Shown one piece after another: positions 50,950-64,000 of a stretch of 64,000 nt of DNA. Positions within the stretch are counted from its first letter, which is position 1. The number at the start of each line of letters is the position of its first letter. Below the pieces are notes generated by a model. That model had not been told where the DNA came from. It saw only the letters and a program-made list of their open reading frames with translations, and ran no database searches. The translations under genes were made by a program, and so were the position numbers. This stretch comes from Styela clava (Eukaryota > Chordata > Ascidiacea > Stolidobranchia > Styelidae): positions 11,515,426 to 11,579,425 of the forward strand of contig NC_135263.1 of the NCBI RefSeq assembly GCF_964204865.1. The letters are read 5' to 3'.

Positions 50950-53900
50950 TCATCTGTTCTGGTTTGCTGAAACAAATGAAGCTCACTGTTAAGATTGAAA
51001 TTGTTTACTCGGTTCGTGACACTTTGGATTATTTGATAGAGTAATGTGAAATACTAAACGCCTAATTACCAAGCTAGCCAACATTAATTTGATAGCTCAA
51101 GTCAGACACTCCAGATATTTCATTTAACGTAAATTATTGAAAATTGGTACGTAGTTGAACCCCAGAAATTAATTCAAAATAAAAGAATTTGTATTGCATG
51201 TTCCTTTACATCTTAGACTCGTACTCCTGTATGAGTACCATTTACCGTACCAAAACGATGGATTCCTAGAATACCTACCTTTAATATTCAGATTCAATGC
51301 TGCTTGCTTAACTGAATCGTTCCCCTGAATATCAACAAGGTTGACCTAAAATTGTAGTGGATAAGTTATATGTTAACACTTGAAGTTTATTTTAAAGTAC
51401 AATTAAGAGGAATTAGATTGGGGGCTGGTAACTAGATTGAATATGAGCTTCAGAAGCAAAGATGCATTAATATATATTATTTTAAATCAAGTTTCAAATT
51501 CTTACCAGAGCATTATGCTGGTATAATCAATAGAAGTAGAACTCAAAATTTTACTACTGTTACCTTCGTTAGATCTATCAGGCGTGTGTCATTATGTCTA
51601 AATCAACACACTTATTCTATGAAACTTAACTTTGTAAAACATTGAAACTGGGATATCATAATTATTGAAATGTTTAGGTATTTTAAATTGATGGATATAC
51701 AAATTAATACACACAGTATTCTTTAAACAGAAAATTAATTTAGAAAACTTACCAATGGAAATGATTTTGAAAACTGTGGGTCAGTCATTGAATAATTTTC
51801 TGGAAAATTTCGAGCAGAACTGACTGGCATTGTTTTGAGCTTCGATGCAGCAGAATTAGAAAGGTTTGACGAAGACGAGTAAGCAGTAGAAAACGAGTTT
51901 GTGTTTGGATTGAAAGAGCTAGCCATTGACGAAAGTAACATTGGATTGAACCCACCACGGATTGATTCCAATTTAATATTAGACGCACCAGATGGTGAAT
52001 ATTGAAGTTTGGGTATTGGAACAGAACAAGGAGTTGAGGAACTCCGTTTCGTATTTTGCGGAAAAGTAGGAGACATTGGTGGAACGTTATGTATGTTTGC
52101 TAAATTATCTATGGCTGATTGTGCAATTTTAAAATTTGGGGTATTGGGAGACACAGTGGATTTCTCAATAGAGTGGTGCTGGTTAGAACGCGATCGCTGG
52201 CCAGAAAAGTTTGAACTAGATATAGACGGCACAGCAAAGTTTGGTATCGGTCTCATTGTGAGATTTTTTATGGCATGCTTATCATCGAATGTCACAGAAT
52301 ACACAGGCGCTGTTGACGTTGGTGGACATACTTTCTGCTTTGCTATTGAGGGCACTTTGTCAGGTTTCGATATTTTAGGGGGTGTGGGATTTTGAGAAGA
52401 CCAAGAAGGCCCAATTGCTGTAGCTACACGTTTAGTACCAACATCTAATTTTGGGAAGCCACCCTTTGAAGCACTGCTGGGCGTTACAGCAGCGGATGAA
52501 ATCTTAAATTTGAGTTTTTCGTCTTGTTTGGAGTTCTTAACACCTTTAGGCAAAACGTCATTAGGACTGAGACCCAATATTTTTGAAATAGCATCATAGT
52601 TTGATAAACCAGGGGATCCGTGGTAAACTGGATTTGCATGTGCCAGTTGGTTTTGATCCATCATAAATTTGATTATATCAGATGCATAACTTTCCATAGC
52701 CTGTGAGCTCATCGCAAGTGGAACATCAACAGCAGAGCTAAATGAGGAATCAAACGAACGATTGAAAGTCTTATCAGAGTATAATTTTTTATCAACCTTC
52801 TTAGTTGAACCAGGATTTAACATTGTTGCTGGAGGCATTTTTGTCTTCACAATTGAGCTTGTATTAGAGGCTTTCCAGCTGCTAGTGGAGACTTTTTCAT
52901 TTGAAGGGGGTGCCTTCTTTTGTGTAGAGAGTGGACTTGAGGTAGGAGAATTTTCACTTTCTATCGACGCTACTAATTCAAAACCACCTCCTGATGTCAA
53001 ATTTCCAATTTTTATTTTATCATTTGTGCTATATGTTGTTGAGTTGCGGGAACTAACAGCATTAACCGATGGTTTATAATTTTTCGAGTCATTTGTTTCA
53101 TAAATAAGCTGCTTCTTGAATGACTTAGCAGTTGTGTCACTCTGTCCAGCAGAGTTATTTAACGTTCCGACATATTTTTGTCCAGAAGCGATATCAGCAG
53201 CTTTATTTGAGTCTTTGGCAGAACCAAGTACCTTTTTATAACTTCCAGCTAGAATAGAGGATAAAAGTAGAGAGTAAAAATTACGTTAAAATGAACCAAA
53301 TGACCAAAGTTCAGAACAAATCATTTTTAGTTTATTGTAGAAATTAGCATTGCTGAAAAATAACATAGCATTTATGAGCAAATTAGCTGTGAGGAAATTG
53401 AGGCCACAATTTGCTCAATTCATTATGTGATTCAAAGTGAATTAAATAAAAACCAATATGAAATCATCATATTATTTAAAAACTAAATGATTGCATGAAT
53501 AATAAAATTGAACCGAAATTCTTCAACTCTAAAATTCATCAGACATAATATTACACATGTTGTGGTTCACATAAAGCCAGTGTGTGCATTTGCACCAAGA
53601 ACTAATAAGTGCTAGAAATTTGAACTTAGGGACTATTATATATAATGGTGAGTCACCAGTAACACATAAGAGGGCTAATAAAACATTCAAATCTAATATG
53701 AAAAAGCAAACCCCCATGACATAGACTGATTTCGCATGTGAAATTAGATTGCTCTCAATTTTAGTAGTTTCGAGAAAACAAAATTTTTCTCCCTCAGGGC
53801 ATTTGTCAATATAAAAAAATAGGCAATCTTTTAGACGAGGAGATACACAAATCAACTAATATCAATCACAGTAAACTGTCTTACTATCTAACACATGGAT

Positions 53901-56900
53901 TGGTTTAGTCTGCAGTAAACTTGACTTCTTTTTTATTCGATCCTTTCGCTTCAAACGATCTTTACGATGCGACACAATCATTGGCGAAACTGCTCCCTCA
54001 TTGCTACTATGAATTAAAGGCTGGGGTTTGGTTATGATGCTCCCTGCTGACTTTTGAGTACTCTTTGAACAGTAAAAATTCTTCCTAGATATTTCTGTTT
54101 TGTTTAGCGCCCTGGAATTACTCTGTGTGGAATGCTGAAAATCATTGGCTACCTTCTTAACTTTATCTTCCCTTGTGGATTTGCGAATTTTATTTACTTT
54201 TTTACAAGGAGATACATCTCTCATCTCCTTTAAGCTTTTGCTATCTTTTGATTTTAAATGTTCACTATAAGATTTTTCTACTACTTGAATACACTTTTCT
54301 TTTTCATGCTCTCTACGTTTCTTTTTGTGCTTTTTCCACTGGTGATTTGGAGTATGCCTTATTTTTAATTTCCCAGATGACAGCTTGCTTCGTAAAAGAG
54401 ACATACTATCTTTCGTGTCCGAACTAAGGTTGTTTTCTTTTTTACTAATAACCGTAACATGCTGTTTGCTTGCCTCTTCTTTTCTATTTTTTACACTTTC
54501 TGATAACGGAATATCACTATTGCCTTTCGATAATTTTCCTTTACTGATACCCTGCATGCTGTCTGTTTCCGATATATATGGAGAACCACCTGAAACATGA
54601 TGCAAACCAGGTTACAGCTTTCTAATTTAAGTTACAAGACAGGGTTAAACGTGAAATAAACGCCCGTTTCGAAAGTCGAGCATAGTTTGTGTAGAATTGA
54701 ATAATAGACCGTTCCTAACATGTGGTCGAGTATGTTATCAGTGGGACCCAATATACAAAAAAAATCACCAATAACTTGGTACACTTTCATAGTAAAAAAT
54801 TTTCCAAAGAATTCAAACTCACTTTTCTTTTGTTTTGCGCTGAAAAAAAATCACATTGTTAAATTCATGTAGAAAGGAAATTAGATTACATAGTGAGAAA
54901 AAGGTAATGTAGCAGATAAACTATTCCAGTCATATATTATATACTATAAGTCATAGGAAATCAATAAAATAATGTTTGATTGAATTCAAATTTGAATATC
55001 TTGGAACCCAGACAATCAAGAACTCCTGTTTTATCAGAAATATATGTTGAAGTGAAATTGAATACTATTACTGAAAGAAATATACATAATACATATAAAT
55101 AATTCAAAAAGAGAATTCTATTGTATGAAATCACAATATTATGAAATCACAATCACAAGTACTAAATAAATACCCACCTATTAAAAGTTAAATTATGATG
55201 AGCTGAACGACTCTCCTTGAACAATATCCTAGTTTGCATCCAAGGTTTTGGCCACAGTGGTTTGATCGTCGTTTCAAGAAATGCCTGTGTTTTCAAGTAA
55301 TAGAGAGTAAGTTATTGAAGAGTTTTTCAGGTGGTTCTTAGATATTCAGAAATTTGAGTCACAAGAGCTGTGAAGTTTGAGTCATATTGTCATTTGTTAT
55401 TGGACACGTCATGGACATAACGATCGTTTCAATATTATGTTGTTCTTGTTGTTTGACACAGAATAACACACCTAGTGGAAATATTAAAAAACCGTTTTCC
55501 TCTTCGAATACTGGACCAATTGCTTTGAAATTTTCAGTGGTTGAAGATAAAATTTTTCCCCAGAAGGCTATTACTTTTATTCATTTTAAATATTACTGTT
55601 AGCTCAGCGAGATTTGTTTTTGTTTGCTATGACGTCATTAAACGTTCTGCGGACATCGGACGCCATTTTGTGTCCTACTGTACTGCTTCGCTTGGTGTGA
55701 ATATATTTGTAGACTGTGATCTGACAGTACGGTAAACCGTACTGTACTGCGAACAAACGTGTCCATATATTTGGGCATAGCTCTCTTGTTAAAAATTGGT
55801 TTTATAAGAGTTTGGAGCAGGAGTTGAGTCAAAACAACACTTGAACCTTAAGTCAGGAGAAGAGTTAAAAACTTTGCAATTCTCCAGTCAGGAATCAAAG
55901 TTTCTTTGAAATAGCTCAAGAGTTGGAATCAAATATTAATTTTCCCCAACTCCACAGCCGTGCAAGTCACCAATGTACTAATTCAAAAAACTTTTCTAAT
56001 CAGAGTAATAAACTGCCAAGCCATATCAACCTCAGGCAGATGAGCCTGTATATCAGTGGTCGCCATCAGTTGTGACCCTCGAATGTTTCTTCTTTTAGTT
56101 GATAAAAACAAAAGTTGCCCACAAATTTATTTTACCTATGCACGGTTGTATGATGTAACAATGGCAGTTGTATGGAATTTATTTTATAGTAGATAGCTGA
56201 ACGTGCCTCCAGTTAGTTGGTATTACCACACAAATAGAAGTCACAGGTGCATCCTAATTTTAAGTTTGATGTGGCAATTGTTATAGACGGAAATTAGTGC
56301 ATGCTGACGGAAATACGCAATATTAGCCGAGTAGTTCATAATGAAGTTTGCCAATTAGTGTTGTATATTTTTCTATGTTAACAACCATTGGCAAACAAGA
56401 ATACAGACTGCTATTAAAAGTATTCTTCCAGATAAAATATGACATGAAGTACTGAATTGTTGCTTTTAAATTTGAATGTACTCTAGCCAGAGTGTGAATT
56501 CCAATACACTTACTTTTAAATATTCCTCAGGATTTTGTTTCTCTCGGACCTTGAATCTTTCATACAAACTCATTTTAACAGTAACAACATCACAGAGCAA
56601 TTTCCTAAAAATGATAATTACCAAATCATTGAAACAAAATATCAATTCCAAAGACTTCCGATTATGTTATTCCACAATGAATTTATCTAAAATCTATACT
56701 GACGTAAAAAACACTGTTGTAATTCTGATAAATTTATCCCAAATTCCTACCTAAGGTTATCATCCCACTTAAATTTTCTTCGTGGAGCGTAAGTACGTTT
56801 AACTTTTTCTCCTGCTGCCTCGGTACCATCTAATGTTCCACTTAAACTTTTCTCTTCGCATTCTTCATCCTCATCAGTAGAAGCGGCACATGCAGACTTA

Positions 56901-59900
56901 TCAAAAAATTTATCAGATCTGAGAAAAAATAAATTATGTGAGTGATTAATAAAAATTATTCAAAAATGAAAATAAGAAAGAAATATGTGAAACTTACTTG
57001 GCATCACACTCCACAACATAAGCTTCAATTTGTGATGTCATAACAGCATCAACTGCTGCTTTCAGTTTTCCTATCGGACCTTTCAGCTGTTGATCCTGAA
57101 TATAAAGTAACAATAGCCAATGAAATGACAATTGTAATTGCAATTGTAAATACCAAATTGGCTTTGAAAATTAAAAAAAAATTTAAATTGGCATCTGACA
57201 TCTTAGCAGATATTACCCTGCATAATCTTCACATTTTATGGAAAATGATTATGTAAGAGGATTTTTAGAACCCTTGACTGCAAACGACTAAAAGATGACT
57301 ACGGCACTGGACCCCAGACTCTAATTCGATCAAAATTTTACCTCTTCCTTACTACTTTAGGTGGTAGAAAAATTTATAGGAACTCTAGCTACCAACTGCG
57401 AGAAAACTAAATTTTAACTACAAAATATATGACATACATAATCTTTTTTTAATTTTATGCTTGATGATTTTAAGTTTCCATCAGGAATTACGACTTCGAT
57501 TACCATGACTGAAATTTTGAACCCAAATTCCCAAAGAAACTAATACTAGAACGAGTTTGAGAATACAATCCGGCTCCAAATTCAATATGAATAAAACATG
57601 CAAGAATCAGACACCATAAACACAATTGTAAAAAAGATCGCATACACTATCATTAACTTGTAACTTCTTCACTCGTTTCAACAAAGTATCTTTTGAGCAA
57701 GGTAGATGTTGAGCAATGTGTTGATACATTCCTTGTCTTTCCTTGGTACGCAAACCCTGAGAAGATTCCTCGATACCGAGTAAGATACGATTAACATTGT
57801 TGTTAAAAAATTTCAGTTTGCCCTCTCCTTCTGCAGATTTAGCAATCTGTGATTTTTGAAAAAATTTGTAAATTGGAAATTTTTTTCCCTTTTATTTCTG
57901 GTTGTATATAAATAAAAATAGTGTATCCAAATTTATTTTGATAATAAAATTATTAAAACAATCAGAATATTTTTCAGAATATGCTTCACTTTTGAACTAA
58001 CAAGGATCCACATAAAATTTCACTGCGACATAAATCAAAGACTTGGTAATCTAATAGTGTGGTTTTACCTTTTTCAGAGATTCAATTTTATCTCCGAGCA
58101 TCTGTGGTAGATTTGGTGGCAGTTCATGATTTTCAGGTGAAGATGTTGTATTTTTCGATAAATCATTTGAAACATCAACCCCATTTTTCACTTCTTTTTC
58201 TGAGAGCGGAACATAGAAAAACAAACTTGCTAATTTATTGAAATGAATAATAAGTTCATTGTGTAACCTACAAACTATACATAAAATGCAGTTTTGATAA
58301 CCATAATTGGTAAGAACACATTTTTTAATTCTTTTGATAATAGCTGGCTCACAATTCATTCATCTGTCTAATCCAGTGGTTCCCAACCTTTTATATCTCG
58401 TGGCCCCCTTACGAAGGATTTTAGCACTCATGGCCCCACTGCTCATCATTCCAGTGGTATCCATAGTGTTACTTTGATTTGTAGATTCCATATACCATTA
58501 TGTTCAAACAATTCATGCCTAACAAAGGGAAACCTCCCTGTAAAATCAGTTTTGCGCCTGGCATGGTGGCCCCTCTCGGCGAGCCACTGACCACCTGGTT
58601 GGGAACCACTGGTCTAATCATTTTAAAATACTTATCAAGAAAAATTAAGAATATAGTTTTAACAGGCAACCATAAGCCTTGTTATAATAAACCACATAAT
58701 TTTTTATATCAATACACATCGATAATATTCCAAAATCAAAAGCAAGCCAATTTTAAACGTTCCATTAAAACATGAAACAATGAATGATAACACCTGTTTC
58801 TTATGAATCTAGTCAAATGTAAAATGTAAGGTTTAAAATAACAGATTCCATTGGGAATAACTTTGACATTTTATAATTTATTCATTACGCTTACCTGTAA
58901 TAAAATCATCATTACTTAAACCGATGTTCATCAAATTTCTAGTTGCTTGTTTTGCTACTTGAGCTAAGTCTTTGTTACCCAAGCGAATCAGCTGTACATG
59001 AAATATTAAACTTGAAGGTATATTGAAAAAGTACTATAATTAGGTATATACAGTGAGAGCTATATTTGAAAAAATTATCATTTCGGTCAGTTAAAATGTA
59101 GCATGGTAACCGGAAAACTTTGAAAAATACTTTTATTCAATTTCCAGAATTCACTTTTTTTAATGAGACTCAAATCTCCCAAATCTAGAATGTATTCAAT
59201 ATTCCGCATTCAAAATTTTTTCAAACGACATTATATAGACTAACCTCAGCGGAATTTTTTCTGTTTTGCGAAACAATGTTCTGATGCACTGCAAAAATAA
59301 GAGAAACAAATTTAATGAAATTATTGTTTATAGGAATGGAGAGGCAAAATACCGCTGTATAAAAACATATATCTTACTATATTACCAGTTTATACGAGTA
59401 ATTTATTAAGATACATTATAGTTTGTATGTGAATGTATTGTTTGATAAATTTTAAAAAAACTTCTACTCATATGCATAAACAACTGGAAATTGATATTCC
59501 AAAACATTTTATCAAGAACAGTTTTGGTAAAATTGACCATCAAGATAGTAAGAGCAAAAGGGATAAGATTATGGTAGCAACACCTATTTCAAAAATAGAG
59601 ATTCAATTACCAGGACTTCCAGCCACGGAAGCACTCATCATTTGTTGAGCTTTAGCTTTTGCTACTAATTTCTGTGCGAGTGAGGTAGGTTTCTTTATTT
59701 TCTTACTGCAAGTAACAAAAAAAAAATCATATATTTAAATATTTATTGATAGTTTATTTCATATGAAGTGCTTTGAACAACTAATCTTTTTAAATATTGT
59801 TCTACAGATTAGGTGACTGTATTAGACCATCCAACAAATTTTTTACAAATCAAAGGAGAGATAAAAAGAATAATAATGAAAGAATAATAATATTTCTAAA

Positions 59901-61612
59901 CTCTTGGGACAATATACTTGATCGCGCGTGTTCAGCATATTTTGTAGAATATCGGGTACCTGTAGTGTGTGTACCAGGTAGGGGTTAGGCCATAATTTTA
60001 TTCCGATTCCCCATATTTTAGTTCTATTACGAGTTCGGGAATGTCTGTGTTTGCCAAGTGAATTTACCCACTGCCCATAGGTTTCAGTCCCTTTACACAA
60101 CTTGATGTATAGTAGGCAAAGAAAGTTAGTTACCTCCATATTAGTACACACACTTCTGGATCACAGCATAACGGATTTCTCCATAAATAATACATACTTT
60201 TATACAGGAATTCCAAAATGATGGGAGCATATAAAACACTGACTTAGAAAACCAGCAAAAATTTTCAACCAAGTTTTGATGCCAAACTCATTTAGCATCA
60301 CTATATTATGCAGAGTACAGTTACCTTTTTTCAAATAATGTATAGGCAAATTCGAACCTCTTTTTTAATCCTGTAACTTTGTCTTTTCCATTTATGGATA
60401 TTTTCCGTTTTTTCTTGCCGTCAAGATCTTTAACAGGTTTCAACTTTTTCTGTAAAGCATGAAGAGTGTAATAAACTGGGTATCACGAACAGTCTTTTCT
60501 AGGTGTTAGTGATTTTAAAACAAAGTCAGGCGCTCCATAAGTATGTGTACCAATGTTTTTGTTAGTCCAAACAATCCCACATAAAATTCTAAACTGAATA
60601 CATAATACAAGCTAAAGATAGTAATAAACTGATAATTTTATTTATGGTATCAAGTTGGATTTTCTATATATCTTAATCTCTACTTTTGTAACATTTCCCA
60701 TCATCGAAAAAAAACATGGATATGACATACCTTTCTCTTTTTCGTTTCGATTGAACCAATATCTTTAAATTCATTTTCACTTTCATCAGTTTCAAGCAAA
60801 TTAGCATGACGTTTTTTCTTTTTCTTTTTAGTAATGTGATGAGAAAGAGGCATTGTGTCATCTGAGGATGAGTTCTCTGGAATAAACATTAAATGTAAGT
60901 TAAAAAGAATAGCAGATATCTTATTGTCTGCTGTGGAATAGAGAAGCATAAAAAGTTACAAGGCTTTGAGTGAAGCTAATTATACAACATTTGTCTGAAA
61001 TAACCTCAGGGATGTCCTAATCGAATATCCGGATAAACTTGAAATTAGTTACCATACTCCATTACTAAAAATCAAGTTTTAAGAATATTTTTAAAAATAT
61101 ACTGATTTGTAAATATTTTTCGTTGAATATGACTTAATTTACGATATAATTCATATGTTATATTCGATAACACTACTTCAGAATCATTCAGTTTAGATCA
61201 TACCTGCCTGATTTATTTGATGAATGTAACTAACCATTAAATAATAACGAAGGACAGAAAATGATTTTTTCTTAATTGTATCTATCTCGATTGGGTTAAA
61301 ACTTATAGATCTTCATTTTGAGAATTTGAATGTCATAATACCGCAGTTCAAATATTTTTTATTCTGGTTTTCATTATTAAGTTTTATTCACACTATCAAT
61401 GACACGAATATTATTGGTATATATACCATGATACCATGCAATTACAAAATAAATCTAATCAACAGAGAAACCTAGTTATTTCTTGATTTCGTAATTAGTA
61501 TTTGTTTACCTGCATCAGATTGATCTGAAACAGCTCGGAAATTCAATTGTCCAGTGTTGATATAAAATCCACCATGCTGTGTTGTAAGAGTTGCAGGAAC
61601 AATTTCATCATA
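50950..61612 (-). CDS. UBN1: Ubinuclein (HIRA-complex subunit), 5' end outside window
   Basis: Exons on the minus strand: 61510-61612, 60731-60876, 60325-60449, 59611-59705, 59245-59288, 58895-58991, 58069-58199, 57658-57846, 56998-57095, 56751-56918, 56514-56604, 55178-55284, 54823-54839, 53885-54589, 51753-53248, 51279-51345, 50950-50966. All phases fit, giving 1,231 codons plus TGA. Ubinuclein binds HIRA and H3.3-H4 in nucleosome assembly. Seen: the Hpc2-related domain ([20 protein letters not shown]); Lys-rich stretches; the middle domain ([31 protein letters not shown]); the RRKFKWDD...LLCDVV segment with [20 protein letters not shown]; and long Lys-rich then Ser-rich C-terminal exons. 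The first exons (before YDEIV, normally ending FIDNTEA-like) are not visible up to 64000. UBN1 versus UBN2 cannot be told apart. The last two exons are the least sure. Confidence 0.92.
55620..55800 (+). repeat. Dispersed repeat, copy 2 of 2, in a ubinuclein intron
   Basis: The partner of the block at 46960-47135, with ATGACGTCAT at its left and the CATATATTTGGGCAT block at its right. Confidence 0.5.
58374..58611. mobile_element. hAT-type MITE, 238 bp, perfect ends and duplication
   Basis: The ends are exact 15-bp inverted repeats (CAGTGGTTCCCAACC and its complement), flanked by GTCTAATC on both sides (58366-58373 and 58612-58619). It lies in a ubinuclein intron between exons 58895-58991 and 58069-58199. 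Too short to code for a transposase. Exact ends suggest a fairly recent insertion. Confidence 0.92.
59930..60170. repeat. Copy of the inverted-repeat family seen at 55-305
   Basis: It shares GTGTACCAGGTAGGGGTTAG, GCCATAATTTTATTCC and TAGTTCTATTACGAGTTCGG with bases 110-190, and ends in a TTAGTACACACACTTCTGGA word like that family's outer end. A further end-like word, AAGTATGTGTACCAA, lies at 60539-60553. Confidence 0.6.
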
Positions 61613-61689
61613 CTAAAACAAAAGTAAACTAAATTTACGACATTTTACGGCATAAATTTTTCTCCATAACATATTTTCATAACTGACAT

Positions 61690-62051
61690 CGGGGATGTCC
61701 AAATTAAATGGAATATTTTAAAAAGTCATATTTGATATAGCAAATATAAGATTAAGAAGAATTGAGAATATATTTTATTAAAAATCTATCTTCATAAGCA
61801 ATTGACATCTGATGGTCAGATATGAAACAAGACATCAGTTAACCAAAAAATGTAAAAAACAGGAAATCAATAGAAAAAAAATGTTCATCCAAATTTTTAA
61901 CTATTCTGCGTTACCAAATTGAATTTCTATCAATTTCTGTTCCTGCAAATTTCTATATTTAACGTGATACAATTCAAAACATATTTGATATTTCATGTTC
62001 AAAATCACTGTTTTAGAATATATTCAAGATGGTAAATTTTGACCATCCCTG
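61690..62051. mobile_element. Probable hAT-type MITE, 362 bp
   Basis: The left end is CGGGGATGTCCAAATT; the right end, read inward, is CAGGGATGGTCAAAATT. Flanking 8-mers ACTGACAT and GCTTACAT agree at 6 of 8 positions. Related words (TCTAGAATGTATTCAAT(A/G)TTCC) occur near 875 and 59185. Confidence 0.45.
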
Positions 62052-62443
62052 GCTTACATTTACATATATAATATTTAAAAAGTAATCAGCAATTCCATAA
62101 ATTAGTTAAAAATTTGGTAAAAAATTTTATCTTGCCCAATTGAAATATTGAACTGCAGAAAGTGTAGGACATATCTTGAAGTTTTTAAAAACGGATGAGA
62201 AGGTACAATTACAGCTCAAAATAATTGTTTTTTCTTCAACGGAATAATTGATGATTTTCTGCCCAATTTCCTTCAGTTTTGTAACATAAACTCTCAGGCT
62301 ATTTATGTTACCTTAAAATGTATTTGTTCAACCAAAGTATGTGTTAGGTTTTACCTCTGATATCTGTGCTTAATATAAATATTGCACTGTACACCATTGG
62401 CAACACTGGGCTAAACAGAGCTGATGGGAATTTGCCTTGTGTT

Positions 62444-62633
62444 GTCACTCCGTGACGCCTTTTTAACTTTATTTTAATTATCTGATATATTTCAATAACT
62501 ATTTGCCTCAAAAACTGAGACATTAATTTGGGGATAGGGCCCAATAATTTACCAATTTGGCAGTTGATAGTTGCTTGTTGTTCTTTCGCAGCACTTCAAG
62601 AGATCTCGTCACTCCGTGACGTCACGGAGTGAC
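62444..62633. repeat. Palindromic end repeat, with 26-bp perfect palindrome at 62608-62633
   Basis: GTCACTCCGTGAC at 62444-62456 recurs at 62608 joined head-on to its own reverse complement, making a 26-bp perfect palindrome centred on TGACGTCA. The 190-bp interval could be a small MITE whose ends are this word. Confidence 0.6.
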
Positions 62634-63785
62634 ATAAGTATGTCATTTTTGAAAAATATTATTTTTTTGTACGCGAAGTACTATAATATTGGGTTTGAAC
62701 TGTTAATTCTTCCACTTTTCCCTCTACTTACTTTGGATCTTACCCACAATGAAACTTGAATGACATGATTGAATGGCAATGGCAACTTTTTTAAAACTAT
62801 CGATGACCAAAATATTTGACCTAACATGTGCCGGTTTTGAACAATATGAACGAACTTATTGTAGACTACAATTGAAAAAATAGGTAATCTGTTGGAATGG
62901 CAGAATAAATATGGCAAAATGCATCGTTTTGCAATATAATTCGACTATTTTGTAAAAAGCATAAGTGAATTCAAATAATTCACAAACAATATAAATCTCA
63001 AGTTTTAACATCGACATCTGGATTTTCGTTTATATCCATTTATCGGGTATTAACTCATAGGATGCGAAAAATCATGAAATGTGAAAGAAATATGATATGT
63101 TTGTCAAAAATTGAAGATACTTCCAATTAGAAAACGCCAGTACGTCACTCATTGTCACCAATAATTTTTTTTACGTGCCAACTATATCATAAAGCTGGAA
63201 AAAGCAAAAATGATGCAATGACGAGTTTTTGCAGGGACATATTTATCACTGTCTTCTTGTTCTGAATATGCAGACTAAGAGTACTATGTTTGGGGCCCAC
63301 TGCTTCTATGTGTGCTTTGCAAGCAGATGCAAGTACTACCTAACAAGAGAGACTTCAACGCAAAAGAAAATGCTTTTCTATGGTTAATAAATTAGATATC
63401 CAAATAACAAAAATCGTTGCATGGTGCAAAGATTCTTAAACTGAATTGCATTAACGGATCCTCCAGATTCTGTATTTTGAATTGCCCATACTTTATCAAG
63501 TCACTGCAATAAGATTCCAGATATATAGGAGTGGAATAATTATGTTTGTTTCATGTTGTCTGTGCAACATAGCTTTTTACTTACCTATATAGATTATTAA
63601 AGTTAGTGCACTCGTTTAGCATATTAATATGAGGGAGACACAAGCAGAACGACAAAAAAATATAATGTATCCCAATTTTTTGTTTAAATGTTTTGTAATT
63701 TCAAACAAATACCGGTAACCAATTTTGACCTAGTATAACTAATTGTTCAACATTCTTAATACCATTTTAATGATAAGGAATTTTT

Positions 63786-63811
63786 GTCACTCCGTGACGT
63801 CACGGAGTGAC
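63786..63811. repeat. Second copy of the 26-bp palindrome
   Basis: Identical to 62608-62633, 1,178 bases away, and also followed by AT. Confidence 0.8.
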
Positions 63812-64000
63812 ATGTGACTAGTTGGGCCGTATAATTGGGCTGCTTCCTGAAAAATGTTTGGTGTACAATAGATTTTGCATAAATGTAGAGATTAATATCT
63901 CTAGAATACAGAAACAAGTTATTATAATTGATATGTCACGAAGCTTTTGACGAAATTTGGTTGATATATCGCAGTCATTTTATGCATTCAACTTTTTGTC

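Larger units (their letters stand above)
61613..64000. other. Region upstream of the last visible ubinuclein exon
   Basis: Probably ubinuclein intron. Apart from the MITE and palindromes listed, I see no exon; in particular I looked for a minus-strand exon ending just before YDEIV and found none. Confidence 0.4.

Noticed and set aside
52009-53079. Plus-strand frames of 105 and 128 codons
   Set aside because: They are antisense to the long, well-supported ubinuclein exon 51753-53248.
61007-61400. A further hAT-type MITE starting CAGGGATGTCC at 61007
   Set aside because: The left end looks right, but I found no matching right end or duplication.

Overview
This is nuclear DNA of an animal, read from the sequence alone. 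It is AT-rich, with protein genes split into many short exons by GT-AG introns of roughly 100 to 2,200 bp. It carries intronless replication-type histone genes ending in the metazoan histone stem-loop, and many hAT-type DNA transposons. The compact genes and short introns would fit a tunicate (ascidian) or another small-genome invertebrate; nothing here fixes the species.

Layout. 1-9.7 kb: the 3' half of PIK3R4/VPS15 (+ strand, 14 exons, C-terminal WD40 part). 9.7-12.3 kb: a decayed hAT element, then a histone H4 gene (-). 14.1-15.4 kb: a predicted four-exon THAP-domain gene (-). 16.3-17.5 kb: the wreck of a THAP plus PIF/Harbinger-type transposase (-). 17.9-18.8 kb: interleaved inverted repeats. 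19.5-20.7 kb: a divergent H3/H2A pair sharing a promoter of about 270 bp. 21.4-23.5 kb: a four-exon LITAF-domain gene (+). 26.1-36.0 kb: FBXW7 (-), 14 exons. 38.19-42.79 kb: a 4.6-kb hAT-like element with a perfect 8-bp target-site duplication. 43-50 kb: mostly unexplained DNA holding the 5' part of a helix-hairpin-helix gene (-). 50.9-61.6 kb: ubinuclein (-), 17 exons, with its first exons beyond the right edge. 61.6-64 kb: repeats, including a 26-bp perfect palindrome present twice.

The genes form no operon-like unit. Two touch histone biology: canonical histones, and ubinuclein, a subunit of the HIRA H3.3-deposition complex. VPS15 and LITAF act on endosomal membranes. FBXW7 is a ubiquitin-ligase substrate receptor. 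I see no clear new gene system. The most unusual items are the intact-ended 4.6-kb hAT element, the THAP gene beside a THAP-transposase relic, an H3 with four core substitutions, a base-pair swap in the H2A stem-loop, and a possible basic cassette exon in FBXW7. Exon limits come from reading splice signals, reading phase and remembered family alignments; no search was run.
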